Positions 1 to 5,419 of a DNA stretch of 5,807 nucleotides are shown in pieces; within the stretch, counting starts at the first letter, position 1; every line of letters starts with the position of its first letter. The DNA lies in contig CAYWTX010000454.1 in NCBI GenBank assembly GCA_964461295.1, forward strand, positions 1-5,807. The letters run 5' to 3'. Source of the DNA: CAYWTX01 sp964461295 (GTDB lineage: Bacteria > Planctomycetota > Phycisphaerae > SM23-33). A program made the translations under genes and the position numbers. The notes under the pieces were generated by a model. That model did no database searches and had not been told where the DNA came from. It saw only the letters and a list, made by a program, of their open reading frames with translations.

Positions 1-81
1 GCCCCCGATCTCCTTGGGGGGGCTTGCCGATCCCTCGCATGGCCGTCGGTTCGCCCCTTGCCGAGGGCGAAGGGAGGATCG
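1..81. other. Region downstream of pgpA with GC-rich inverted repeats
   Basis: No gene is visible here. Two inverted repeats lie beyond the pgpA stop codon. One pairs TTCGCCC (50-56) with GGGCGAA (65-71) around an 8-nt loop, and six further bases at 28-33 (CGATCC) can pair with 76-81 outside it. The other pairs GCCCCC (1-6) with GGGGGC (18-23). On the minus strand they could end the rimO-pgsA-pgpA transcript, but neither is followed by a T-run, so intrinsic termination is uncertain. The window edge cuts the context. Confidence 0.35.
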
Positions 82-579
82 CTACGCCAGCGGCGCTGCG
101 AGCCGGAAGAGGACCTGGACGACCGCGGCGGCGTATGCGCCGGCCATGAGATCGTCGGCGACGACGCCCCAGCCGAAGGGCAGGTGCTCCAGTTGGCGGC
201 AGGGGGGCGGCTTGAGGACGTCCAAGACGCGGAAGGCCACGAAGGCGGCGCCGACGGGCAGCAGCCAGCCCCATGGCCAGGCGCCCAGCGGGAGCATCAC
301 CAGGGCCAGCGCTTGGCCGGCCCATTCATCCAGCGTGCATTGGCGGGGGTCCTTGCGGCCGAAGGCGACGACCATGAAGCGCCCGAGCGCAACGCATCCG
401 ATGGCGCCGAGGGCGGCGATGAGGAGCATGGTTCCGGTGAGGCAGTGCTGCCTGCCGCCGGTCCGGGCGGCGACGGCGAGGTAGACGAGGCACACGGCGA
501 GCGAGCCCCACGTGCCGGGGGCGACGGGCAGGTAGCCGGTCCCCAGGCCGGTGACGATGAGCTTAGCCAGCGCGTTCAC
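82..579 (-). CDS. pgpA: Phosphatidylglycerophosphatase A
   Basis: A membrane enzyme of 165 residues (E. coli PgpA has 172) that dephosphorylates phosphatidylglycerophosphate to phosphatidylglycerol at the cytoplasmic membrane. Family signatures are clear: GTGYLPVAPGTWGSL at about residues 13-27, DEWAGQ at 84-89, FRVLDVLKPPP at about 116-126, and GWGVVADD at 136-143, which holds the paired acidic residues of this Mg-dependent family. Hydrophobic segments fit several membrane passes. I start it at the GTG at 577-579, just before the first conserved motif; a GGGAGA lies about 11 nt upstream. The frame stays open to 672, but that extension lies inside pgsA and has no PgpA-like sequence. The start overlaps the 3' end of pgsA by 17 nt, which suggests translational coupling with the gene for the preceding pathway step. 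The stop is TAG. The family call is firm; the exact start is less so. Confidence 0.92.
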   Translation of the reverse strand: MNALAKLIVTGLGTGYLPVAPGTWGSLAVCLVYLAVAARTGGRQHCLTGTMLLIAALGAIGCVALGRFMVVAFGRKDPRQCTLDEWAGQALALVMLPLGAWPWGWLLPVGAAFVAFRVLDVLKPPPCRQLEHLPFGWGVVADDLMAGAYAAAVVQVLFRLAAPLA

Positions 580-1240
580 GGCGGGGGCGGTCTCCCATGA
601 GCAGCAGGCGGCGGGTCTTCTTGACGTAGGCCAGGGCGCTGAGGACCGTGACGAGCACCGCCAGCCAGACAACCGACACCTTGGCGATGACGGCCCAGGA
701 CGCGTCGGGCAGATTGGCGATCTGCATCAGAACGGCACAGATCGCCAGCGATTGGATGAACATCTTTATCTTCCCCGCCTGCACGGCGGGGAACTTGATC
801 CCCTGCGATTCGCTGTAGCCCCGGATGGCGGAGACGACGAACTCGCGGCCCAGGATGACGACGGCCATCCATGCCTGGACGCCGGAGAGCATGTCGCCGG
901 CGAGCCAGCCGAACCAGTCGGGGAGTTGGGCATAGGCGGGCGGCGGGGGCTGGTGGAGGGCGAAGTTGGATCCCGTGAGCATCACGAACGCCCCGACGAC
1001 GAGCACCTTGTCGACGAACGGGTCGGTGATGCGGCCGAAGGCGCTGACGAGGTCGTACTTGCGTGCGATCCAGCCGTCGAGCACGTCGGTGATGCCCGCG
1101 ACGACGTAGATGCCGAACGCGCAGTTGAGAAGCCAGCGCTCCGCGGCGGCGCCCTGCTCGTACAGGCCCAGCAGCACGAAGAAAGCGATGGCCAGGCCCA
1201 TGCGGGCGATGGTGAGCTGGTTTGGGGCGTTCCAATTCAT
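563..1240 (-). CDS. pgsA: CDP-diacylglycerol--glycerol-3-phosphate 3-phosphatidyltransferase
   Basis: This integral membrane enzyme of 225 residues transfers a phosphatidyl group from CDP-diacylglycerol to glycerol-3-phosphate, giving phosphatidylglycerophosphate, the committed step to phosphatidylglycerol and cardiolipin. The CDP-alcohol phosphatidyltransferase motif D-x2-D-G-x2-A-R-x8-G-x3-D-x3-D is complete from D52 to D77. The N-terminal NQLTIAR and the later GREFVVSAIRGY and AGKIKM blocks are typical of PgsA rather than of phosphatidylserine synthase. It is longer than E. coli PgsA (182); much of the excess is a proline-rich insertion at about residues 90-115 between membrane segments. 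ATG at 1238-1240 is chosen because the conserved N-terminus begins directly after it; the ribosome site is weak (AGG about 11 nt upstream). It lies 40 nt after rimO and overlaps pgpA. Confidence 0.95.
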   Translation of the reverse strand: MNWNAPNQLTIARMGLAIAFFVLLGLYEQGAAAERWLLNCAFGIYVVAGITDVLDGWIARKYDLVSAFGRITDPFVDKVLVVGAFVMLTGSNFALHQPPPPAYAQLPDWFGWLAGDMLSGVQAWMAVVILGREFVVSAIRGYSESQGIKFPAVQAGKIKMFIQSLAICAVLMQIANLPDASWAVIAKVSVVWLAVLVTVLSALAYVKKTRRLLLMGDRPRRERAG

Positions 1241-1256
1241 GGCAACAGGAACCTGC

Positions 1257-1270
1257 GCCGCTGAAGCGGC
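1257..1270 (-). other. Perfect short hairpin in the rimO-pgsA gap
   Basis: GCCGC and GCGGC (5 bp) enclose a 4-nt loop, TTCA on the minus strand, just after the rimO stop and about 17 nt before the pgsA start codon. There is no following T-run, so it is unlikely to be a full terminator. It could influence ribosome access to pgsA or protect the processed transcript. A 5-bp GC stem can arise by chance in DNA of this composition. Confidence 0.3.
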
Positions 1271-1280
1271 CAGGCCTCAC

Positions 1281-2657
1281 TCAGCGTTGGACGGGTTCCA
1301 CTACAAGATCATATCCGTCGCTACCGACGACCACAGCGTCCATGAATCTCCCCGGCGTGCGGCGTCGCGTCAAGCGGCAAATGCTGTCGACCTCGGGCGC
1401 CTGCCCGTAGAACCGTCCGACGGCCGCTCCGCCGCGCCGGGCGTCCACGAGCACGCGAAGGGTCTGCCCGAGGCGGGCGCGGTTGGCGGCGAAGGCGATC
1501 TCCTGCTGCGCGAGCATCAACGACTCCAATCGCTGCCGCTTGACGGCGTCGTCGACCTGGGCGGGCATCTTGGCGGCCGGCGTGCCGGCCTCGGGATAGA
1601 ACGGGAAGACGCCGACGGCGTCGAATCGCCGGCGGCGGACGAACGAGAGCAGTTCGCGGAAATCCGCGTCGGTCTCGCCGGGAAAGCCGACGATGAACGT
1701 CGTCCGCAGGACGAGGCCCTCGATCCGCCGTTGCAGCCTGTCCAGCAGCGTTTCGATCTGCTTGCCCGTCGTCGCGCGTCGCATGCGGCGCAGCACGGCA
1801 TCGCTGATATGCTGAAGCGGCAGGTCCACGTAGGGCACGATCTTCTCGCATTCGGCCATGGCATGGATCGCCTCGTCGTCGAATCCGCGCGGGTAGGCGT
1901 ACATCAGCCGCACCCATTCCACGCCGTTCACGGAGGCCAGGTCGCGCAGCAGCGATCCCAGGCCGGGCCGGCCCGGCAGATCGACGCCGTAGCGGGTGGT
2001 GTCCTGGCCGATGACGTTGACCTCGACGGCGCCGTCGGCGGCAAGCTCGCGGGCCTCCCGCAGGACCATCTCCCGGGGCTTGCTGCGGAACGGGCCGCGG
2101 ATGGCGGGAATCGTGCAGAACGCGCACCGCCGCGAGCAACCCTCCGACACGCGCAGGTACGCCGTGTGGCGGGGGGTCAGACGGAACCGGCCGTCATCTG
2201 AAAGCATGCTCGGCGCGAGTGAGTTGCGGATTGCGGATTCCGGATGGCGGACTCTCGCGTCCGGGCGAGTTCCTCCGCGGCGAGAACTTGGCTTCCGGCC
2301 CAGCACGGCGCTCAGGATCCGGTCGCGGTCGTTGAGGTTGACCAGCGCGTCGATCTCGGGCACTTCGGCCAGGAGGTCCACGCCTTCGCGGTTGACCAGG
2401 CAGCCGGCGACGACCAGCCGCCGGGCGGACCCGCGGGCCTTCCGCCCGGCGGCCTCGCGGATGACGCCGAGGGACTCCTCGATGGCCGGGGCGATGAACC
2501 CGCACGTGTTGACGACGATGACATCGGCCTGGTCGAGCGGGGCGGCGACGAGACAACCGCCCTCGGCGAGGTGCGCGAGGATCTTCTCGCTGTCGACGAG
2601 GTTCTTCGGACAGCCCAGCGAGACAAGGGCCACGCGGACGGGGTTCTTTGACGGCAT
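1281..2657 (-). CDS. rimO: Ribosomal protein S12 methylthiotransferase RimO
   Basis: A radical-SAM enzyme of 458 residues that adds a methylthio group to the conserved aspartate of ribosomal protein S12. The N-terminal methylthiotransferase domain has SLGCPKNLVDSE and the auxiliary-cluster cysteines C16, C52 and C86. The radical-SAM motif CxxxCxxC is at C174, C178 and C181, in SEGCSRRCAFC. YPRGFDDE, VPYVDLPLQH and TFIVGFPGETDADF follow, and a TRAM domain closes the protein (about 385-456). SLGCPKNLVDSE and LPLQHISD favour RimO over the tRNA enzyme MiaB. The linker at about residues 121-152 is longer than in E. coli RimO and contains a 7-bp repeat in frame (see that entry). I chose ATG 2655-2657; a TTG at 2661-2663 would add two residues. 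No Shine-Dalgarno is visible, and a promoter ends 6 nt upstream. First gene of the cluster with pgsA and pgpA. Confidence 0.96.
   Translation of the reverse strand: MPSKNPVRVALVSLGCPKNLVDSEKILAHLAEGGCLVAAPLDQADVIVVNTCGFIAPAIEESLGVIREAAGRKARGSARRLVVAGCLVNREGVDLLAEVPEIDALVNLNDRDRILSAVLGRKPSSRRGGTRPDARVRHPESAIRNSLAPSMLSDDGRFRLTPRHTAYLRVSEGCSRRCAFCTIPAIRGPFRSKPREMVLREARELAADGAVEVNVIGQDTTRYGVDLPGRPGLGSLLRDLASVNGVEWVRLMYAYPRGFDDEAIHAMAECEKIVPYVDLPLQHISDAVLRRMRRATTGKQIETLLDRLQRRIEGLVLRTTFIVGFPGETDADFRELLSFVRRRRFDAVGVFPFYPEAGTPAAKMPAQVDDAVKRQRLESLMLAQQEIAFAANRARLGQTLRVLVDARRGGAAVGRFYGQAPEVDSICRLTRRRTPGRFMDAVVVGSDGYDLVVEPVQR
2224..2251. repeat. Four tandem 7-bp units inside rimO
   Basis: On the plus strand the units are TTGCGGA (2224-2230), TTGCGGA (2231-2237), TTCCGGA (2238-2244) and TGGCGGA (2245-2251). 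On the coding strand this reads as repeated TCCGCAA-type heptamers. The array encodes about residues 136-146 of RimO, including HPESAIRN, in the linker between the N-terminal and radical-SAM domains. Twenty-eight bases are not a multiple of three, so the frame must be kept by flanking bases. Arrays of this look are usually intergenic in planctomycete-like genomes (from memory, not searched), so this appears to be an insertion tolerated by a flexible linker. Confidence 0.8.
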
Positions 2658-2663
2658 GGACAA

Positions 2664-2691
2664 ATGATACCGGCGGTCCCGGCCGGCGCAA
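2664..2691 (-). promoter_or_regulatory. Candidate sigma-70-type promoter of rimO
   Basis: On the minus strand, TTGCGC (2691-2686) stands 16 nt before TATCAT (2669-2664), which matches the -10 consensus at five of six positions. Only six bases (TTGTCC) separate TATCAT from the rimO ATG, so transcription would begin at or next to the start codon. Combined with the absence of a ribosome site, this points to a leaderless message. The -35 match is partial. Confidence 0.45.
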
Positions 2692-2769
2692 TTGGCTTTT
2701 CTTCAAGACGGCGAGTCCCTACCATTGGGCGGCAGGGCGGAGCCGGTTCCGAACGGGACACGGCTGGCC

Positions 2770-2797
2770 TTGCGGTATCGGTCGCGGCGGCTATGAT
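2770..2797 (+). promoter_or_regulatory. Candidate promoter of the lipoprotein gene
   Basis: TTGCGG (2770-2775), a 16-nt spacer and TATGAT (2792-2797, five of six consensus positions) face the lipoprotein gene. The predicted transcript would start near 2804, giving a leader of about 45-57 nt depending on the start codon. The rest of the divergent gap with rimO shows no further clear signal. The -35 box matches only at TTG. Confidence 0.4.
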
Positions 2798-2860
2798 CGT
2801 GGCGGTCGCGTGGGCGATGTCGAAGCCTTAAGGGCCTGGATACACCGAGTGAATACGCGT

Positions 2861-4348
2861 ATGCGAATGATTGGCCTGAGCGTGATGATCGGCGGGTTGC
2901 TGGCCCTTGGCGGCTGCACGGCGCAGGAGATTGCGCCGCCGCCGGTGACGGTGGAGCAATACGCCAACCCCGACAAGAGCCGGCAGGCGAGCCAGTACCC
3001 GCCGCGGACGGTGTTGCTGCACAACCTGCAGCGGGTGACGGATCCGCACCTGGACCCCAACGCCCGGGTGGAGTCGCTGCGGCTGGTCACGCGCCTGGGC
3101 GGCGCCGAGCCGGACGTCCGCCAGCAACTCCAGGTGGTCCTGGCCGACGGCCAGACCCCCGAGAAGCTGCGCCGCGCCTGCTTGGAGTTGCTGATGCGTC
3201 ACGAAGCGGCGTCGCCCGATCTGGCCGCCCACGTGGCTGCGTCGCTCCCGCGGCTGGAGACCGAGGGCGAACTGAAGAACCAGGTGTTGGCGTGGTTGGC
3301 CAAGCATCCGGCGCCCGCGGTGCTGGGCGAGGTCGTGTCGCTCTGGGCGGCCGAACGCTCCGTCACGTCCGCCAACGAGCCGCGGTACCGGATGATTGTG
3401 GAGCGGGTGGCGGGCACGCCGTGGGAGACGGCGCTGATCGAGGCGATCAACGACGGGCAGTTCAAGCAGCCCGGTGCGGCCATGCAGGTGCTGGCCGCCC
3501 GCGTGGATCGGCGCGACCTGAGGCGGCGCATCGAGACGCTGGCGCCTCGGACGGACGCGGCCGGCGCGATGCAGGCGTTCGCGCGGCGGCTGGAGTACGT
3601 GCCGACAACGGCGTCGGGGATGGACACGTGTGCGGCGGCGTACCGCACGCAGCGCGCGGCGATCGACGACGTGGCTTCGCTGGCGACGAGTTGGCGCGAG
3701 CAGTACGGCTACAAGTTCGAGCCGTGGGACTTTCCCCTGCTGGCCAAGCTGTCGCGCGATCCGCTGCGGCGGAACGTGTCGAGGGCGCACCTGGTGATCG
3801 GCCTGGCGCAGAGCTTCATGCGCCGCCGGCACACGCCGCGGAAGGTGGACCTGAAGGTCGGGCCGTACGACTTCAGCGACCAGTTCAGCAAGCACGTCGA
3901 GAGCCTGTCGATGGCGGACCTGTGGCGCCTGACGCTGCTGAACGAAATGCTGGACCGCCCGCTGGTGCAGATGAACCTGCGCGAGATGGCCGACCGCGAC
4001 CGCAACGACACCGGCGGCGCGTGGGGCGGGCTGGTGTCGGTGGACAACGGGCAGGCGGAGGCCAAGCTGTACCCGATGGCCGAATCCACCCGCCGCGACG
4101 ACCTGTCGTACACGCCATCGCCCCAGGCGGTGGAGTCGCGCTGGCAGGCGGTCTGCATCTTCCACGGGCATTTCGAGAAGATCGAAAACGCCAACCGGGC
4201 GGGGCCGTCGGCCGACGAGTTGCTGCAGGCGCGGAAGGAAGGCTACGCGGGCCTGGTGATCGCCAGCGTGGGTGACGGGCTCTTCGCGGCGCACTACTAC
4301 AACCCGGAAATGATCTGCATTTCGCTGGGGAAGTTCCCGTTCCGGTGA
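2861..4348 (+). CDS. Predicted lipoprotein with HEAT-like helical region and JAB-like C-terminal domain
   Basis: I do not recognise a named gene. The 495-residue product begins with a lipoprotein signal: R2, a hydrophobic stretch and the lipobox LGGC with C19. Threonine follows, so outer-membrane sorting would be expected under the usual +2 rule. Residues about 58-165 are paired amphipathic helices resembling HEAT-type repeats. Residues about 380-495 look like a JAB/MPN-type fold: a GGLVSVDNG strand, FHGHF with H435 and H437, AGPSADEL with S450, then GLVIAS and HYYNPEMICISLG strands. The usual catalytic glutamate before the GG strand seems to be missing (sequence DTGGAWGG from D383). ATG 2861 is chosen; GTG 2849 (four residues longer, GGA 8 nt upstream) is almost as good. 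The frame is open upstream to 2648, but that part lacks coding character. The gene diverges from rimO, and strong codon bias supports it being real. Confidence 0.82.
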   Translation: MRMIGLSVMIGGLLALGGCTAQEIAPPPVTVEQYANPDKSRQASQYPPRTVLLHNLQRVTDPHLDPNARVESLRLVTRLGGAEPDVRQQLQVVLADGQTPEKLRRACLELLMRHEAASPDLAAHVAASLPRLETEGELKNQVLAWLAKHPAPAVLGEVVSLWAAERSVTSANEPRYRMIVERVAGTPWETALIEAINDGQFKQPGAAMQVLAARVDRRDLRRRIETLAPRTDAAGAMQAFARRLEYVPTTASGMDTCAAAYRTQRAAIDDVASLATSWREQYGYKFEPWDFPLLAKLSRDPLRRNVSRAHLVIGLAQSFMRRRHTPRKVDLKVGPYDFSDQFSKHVESLSMADLWRLTLLNEMLDRPLVQMNLREMADRDRNDTGGAWGGLVSVDNGQAEAKLYPMAESTRRDDLSYTPSPQAVESRWQAVCIFHGHFEKIENANRAGPSADELLQARKEGYAGLVIASVGDGLFAAHYYNPEMICISLGKFPFR

Positions 4349-4354
4349 GACAAG

Positions 4355-4376
4355 CCCAGGGGCTGAAGTGCCTGGG
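4355..4376. terminator. Hairpin after the lipoprotein gene
   Basis: CCCAGG (4355-4360) pairs with CCTGGG (4371-4376), or alternatively CCCA plus GGC with GCC plus TGGG around TGAAGT. It starts 7 nt after the lipoprotein stop. There is no clean T-run, so its terminator role rests on its position between convergent genes. Confidence 0.4.
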
Positions 4377-4403
4377 GATGCCAAGAGGAAGGTTGCTCGC
4401 GTT

Positions 4404-4440
4404 CGGAAGAGCCCCGGGGACCCAGATCCCCGGGCTTCGG
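4404..4440. terminator. GC-rich hairpin between convergent genes
   Basis: AGCCCCGGGGA (4410-4420) and TCCCCGGGCT (4427-4436) form a 10-bp stem with one bulged C and a 6-nt loop. Flanking CGGAAG and CTTCGG can extend the pairing imperfectly. Both neighbouring genes read towards it (stops at 4348 and 4463), so it could serve as a bidirectional terminator. No T-run follows on either strand. Confidence 0.5.
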
Positions 4441-4462
4441 TCGGCGCAAGCGGGCGACGCCT

Positions 4463-5065
4463 CTACCCCAGTTTCCTGAGCACGTTGTCGATCGCCCCGA
4501 ACTCGTCCTTCATTTCCTGCAGTTTGCGGCGGTACTCGGCCAGGACGTTGGCGGGGGCGCCGTTGACGAAGCTCTCGTCGTCCAGGCGCCGGTTCAACTC
4601 CTGGATGCCCTGACGCAGCATGTCCAGCCGCCGGCGGAGCAGTTCGATCCGCTCCTCGGCCGTGCCGCCCTCGTTCAGCGCGCTGGTCAGGACGTGCTCG
4701 GCCACGAAGATGGGCGTGTCGAACGCGATGCCCAGCGCGATGGCGTCGGAGGGGCGGCTGTCGACGGCGACGACCTCGCCCCCGCGGCGGATGTGGAGCG
4801 TGGCGATGAATGTGTGGTCGCGGATGTCGCTGACGACGATGCGTTCGAGTCGGCCGCCGAGGGACTCGATCACGTTGGCGAGCAGATCGTGGGTCATGGG
4901 GCGGGGCGTGTGGAGGCCCTTGAGGCGGCGGTCGATGGCGAGGGCCTCGTTGGTGCCGATGAGGATGGGGAAGCTGCGCTGCCCGCCTTTCTCGCGGAGG
5001 AAAATCACCTGCTGATCGCCGAACTCGGTGATCAAGATCTTCGACAGTTCCATTGCCACGTCCAT
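4463..5065 (-). CDS. Bifunctional nuclease (BFN/DUF151) family protein
   Basis: A 200-residue member of the bifunctional nuclease family (Pfam DUF151), the group of Thermotoga TM0160 and plant BBD proteins; some members degrade both RNA and DNA, but many bacterial ones are uncharacterised. Residues about 1-135 carry the family signatures: QQVIFLREKGGQRSFPILIG, then a PRPMTHDLLANVIESLGG block, and RPSDAIALGIAFDTPIFV at about 103-120. Residues about 135-200 are a charged coiled coil whose AEYRRKLQEMKDE stretch resembles a UvrB/UvrC (UVR) motif, a combination seen in other bacterial members. ATG 5063-5065 is supported by GGGAG at 5072-5076, six bases upstream. A second ATG at 5053 is less well placed. 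The gene converges on the lipoprotein gene and has its own -10-like element. The family call is firm; the substrate is unknown. Confidence 0.93.
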   Translation of the reverse strand: MDVAMELSKILITEFGDQQVIFLREKGGQRSFPILIGTNEALAIDRRLKGLHTPRPMTHDLLANVIESLGGRLERIVVSDIRDHTFIATLHIRRGGEVVAVDSRPSDAIALGIAFDTPIFVAEHVLTSALNEGGTAEERIELLRRRLDMLRQGIQELNRRLDDESFVNGAPANVLAEYRRKLQEMKDEFGAIDNVLRKLG

Positions 5066-5071
5066 GGACGA

Positions 5072-5076
5072 CTCCC
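5072..5076 (-). promoter_or_regulatory. Shine-Dalgarno of the BFN gene
   Basis: GGGAG on the minus strand lies six bases before the ATG at 5065. It is the clearest ribosome site in the window and fixes this start over the in-frame ATG twelve bases downstream. Confidence 0.75.
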
Positions 5077-5095
5077 GTTGCGATGGCCGGCACTC

Positions 5096-5101
5096 ATTGT
5101 A
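5096..5101 (-). promoter_or_regulatory. Candidate -10 element of the BFN gene
   Basis: TACAAT on the minus strand matches TATAAT at five of six positions and would place the transcript start about 24 nt before the BFN ATG, leaving room for its Shine-Dalgarno. I see no -35 box at normal spacing; TTGCGC at 5130-5125 is 23 nt away, too far. Confidence 0.4.
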
Positions 5102-5152
5102 CGTCGCGACGGCGCGGGCGCGTAGCGCAAAGCGAATGGACCGGGAGGGGGC

Positions 5153-5187
5153 GAACGCCGAACGTCAAACGCCGAACTTCGGGCGTC
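5153..5187. repeat. Tandem 7-bp array, left arm
   Basis: Five consecutive heptamers on the plus strand: GAACGCC (5153-5159), GAACGTC (5160-5166), AAACGCC (5167-5173), GAACTTC (5174-5180) and GGGCGTC (5181-5187). The first three are close variants; the last two are more degraded. The core (5157-5175) matches the reverse complement of 5255-5273 at 15 of 19 positions. Confidence 0.7.
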
Positions 5188-5251
5188 AAGGGAAGGCCGG
5201 GGAGAGGAAAGACCGGGAAGCACACAACCGGCAGGGGCGTCCCTCCCCTTG

Positions 5252-5279
5252 GTCTCGACGTTGAACGTTCGACGTCTTC
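5252..5279. repeat. Tandem 7-bp array, right arm
   Basis: Four heptamers on the plus strand: GTCTCGA (5252-5258), CGTTGAA (5259-5265), CGTTCGA (5266-5272) and CGTCTTC (5273-5279). Read on the minus strand the units become GTCGAAC-type, the same family as the left array at 5153-5187. It contains the 8-bp palindrome GAACGTTC (5263-5270). Confidence 0.65.
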
Positions 5280-5383
5280 TCTTCTTCTCCGGAGAACTAG
5301 GGACGCGCCGTGATGGACGCTGCCGGTGGGCCAACGGCAAACGGCCGCGACCCCGCCGAACGGCCGGGGCGGAACATGCGCAT

Positions 5384-5412
5384 TTGACAGACCCGCCGCC
5401 GCCGCGGACAAT
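5384..5412 (+). promoter_or_regulatory. Near-consensus sigma-70 promoter facing the RHS-type frame
   Basis: TTGACA (5384-5389) is a perfect -35 box, followed by a 17-nt spacer and GACAAT (5407-5412), four of six -10 positions. It is the best promoter-like sequence in the window. The predicted start point (about 5419-5420) coincides with an ATG, so any product would be translated from a leaderless message. Confidence 0.6.
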
Positions 5413-5419
5413 GCCCACC

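Larger units (their letters stand above)
5102..5383. other. Gene-free repeat-rich intergenic stretch
   Basis: I see no credible gene here; translations in all frames are Arg/Pro/Gly-rich without motifs. It holds two related arrays of 7-bp units in opposite orientation (5153-5187 and 5252-5279). Between them lie a purine-rich stretch at 5188-5220 and a short GC block near 5228-5250. From about 5295 to 5383 the sequence is GC-rich with nothing recognisable. Confidence 0.6.

Noticed and set aside
14..600. Long plus-strand open frames opposite pgpA
   Set aside because: Arg/Ala/Gly-rich translations without motifs, antisense to a gene with clear PgpA signatures; they arise from high GC.
580..672. 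N-terminal extension of PgpA inside pgsA
   Set aside because: It is open in frame, but it is a second-frame reading of pgsA and lacks PgpA-like sequence; the conserved part begins right after GTG 579.
1110..2201. 363-codon plus-strand frame opposite rimO
   Set aside because: No recognisable domain and fully antisense to conserved RimO motifs.
2648..2860. Upstream extension of the lipoprotein frame
   Set aside because: It would put about 70 non-hydrophobic residues before a clear signal peptide and would run over the candidate promoter and rimO start.
2828..4384. 518-codon minus-strand frame opposite the lipoprotein gene
   Set aside because: Composition dominated by Arg, His, Gln, Pro and Val as expected for a reverse reading of GC-rich codons; the plus-strand gene has a lipobox and ordered domains.
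3885..5093. 402-codon minus-strand frame across the convergent gap and BFN gene
   Set aside because: It reads the BFN gene and the lipoprotein antisense in the wrong frame and is Arg/Pro-rich with no motif.
5153..5279. CRISPR array
   Set aside because: Units are 7 bp without spacers of uniform length, so it is not a CRISPR repeat-spacer structure.
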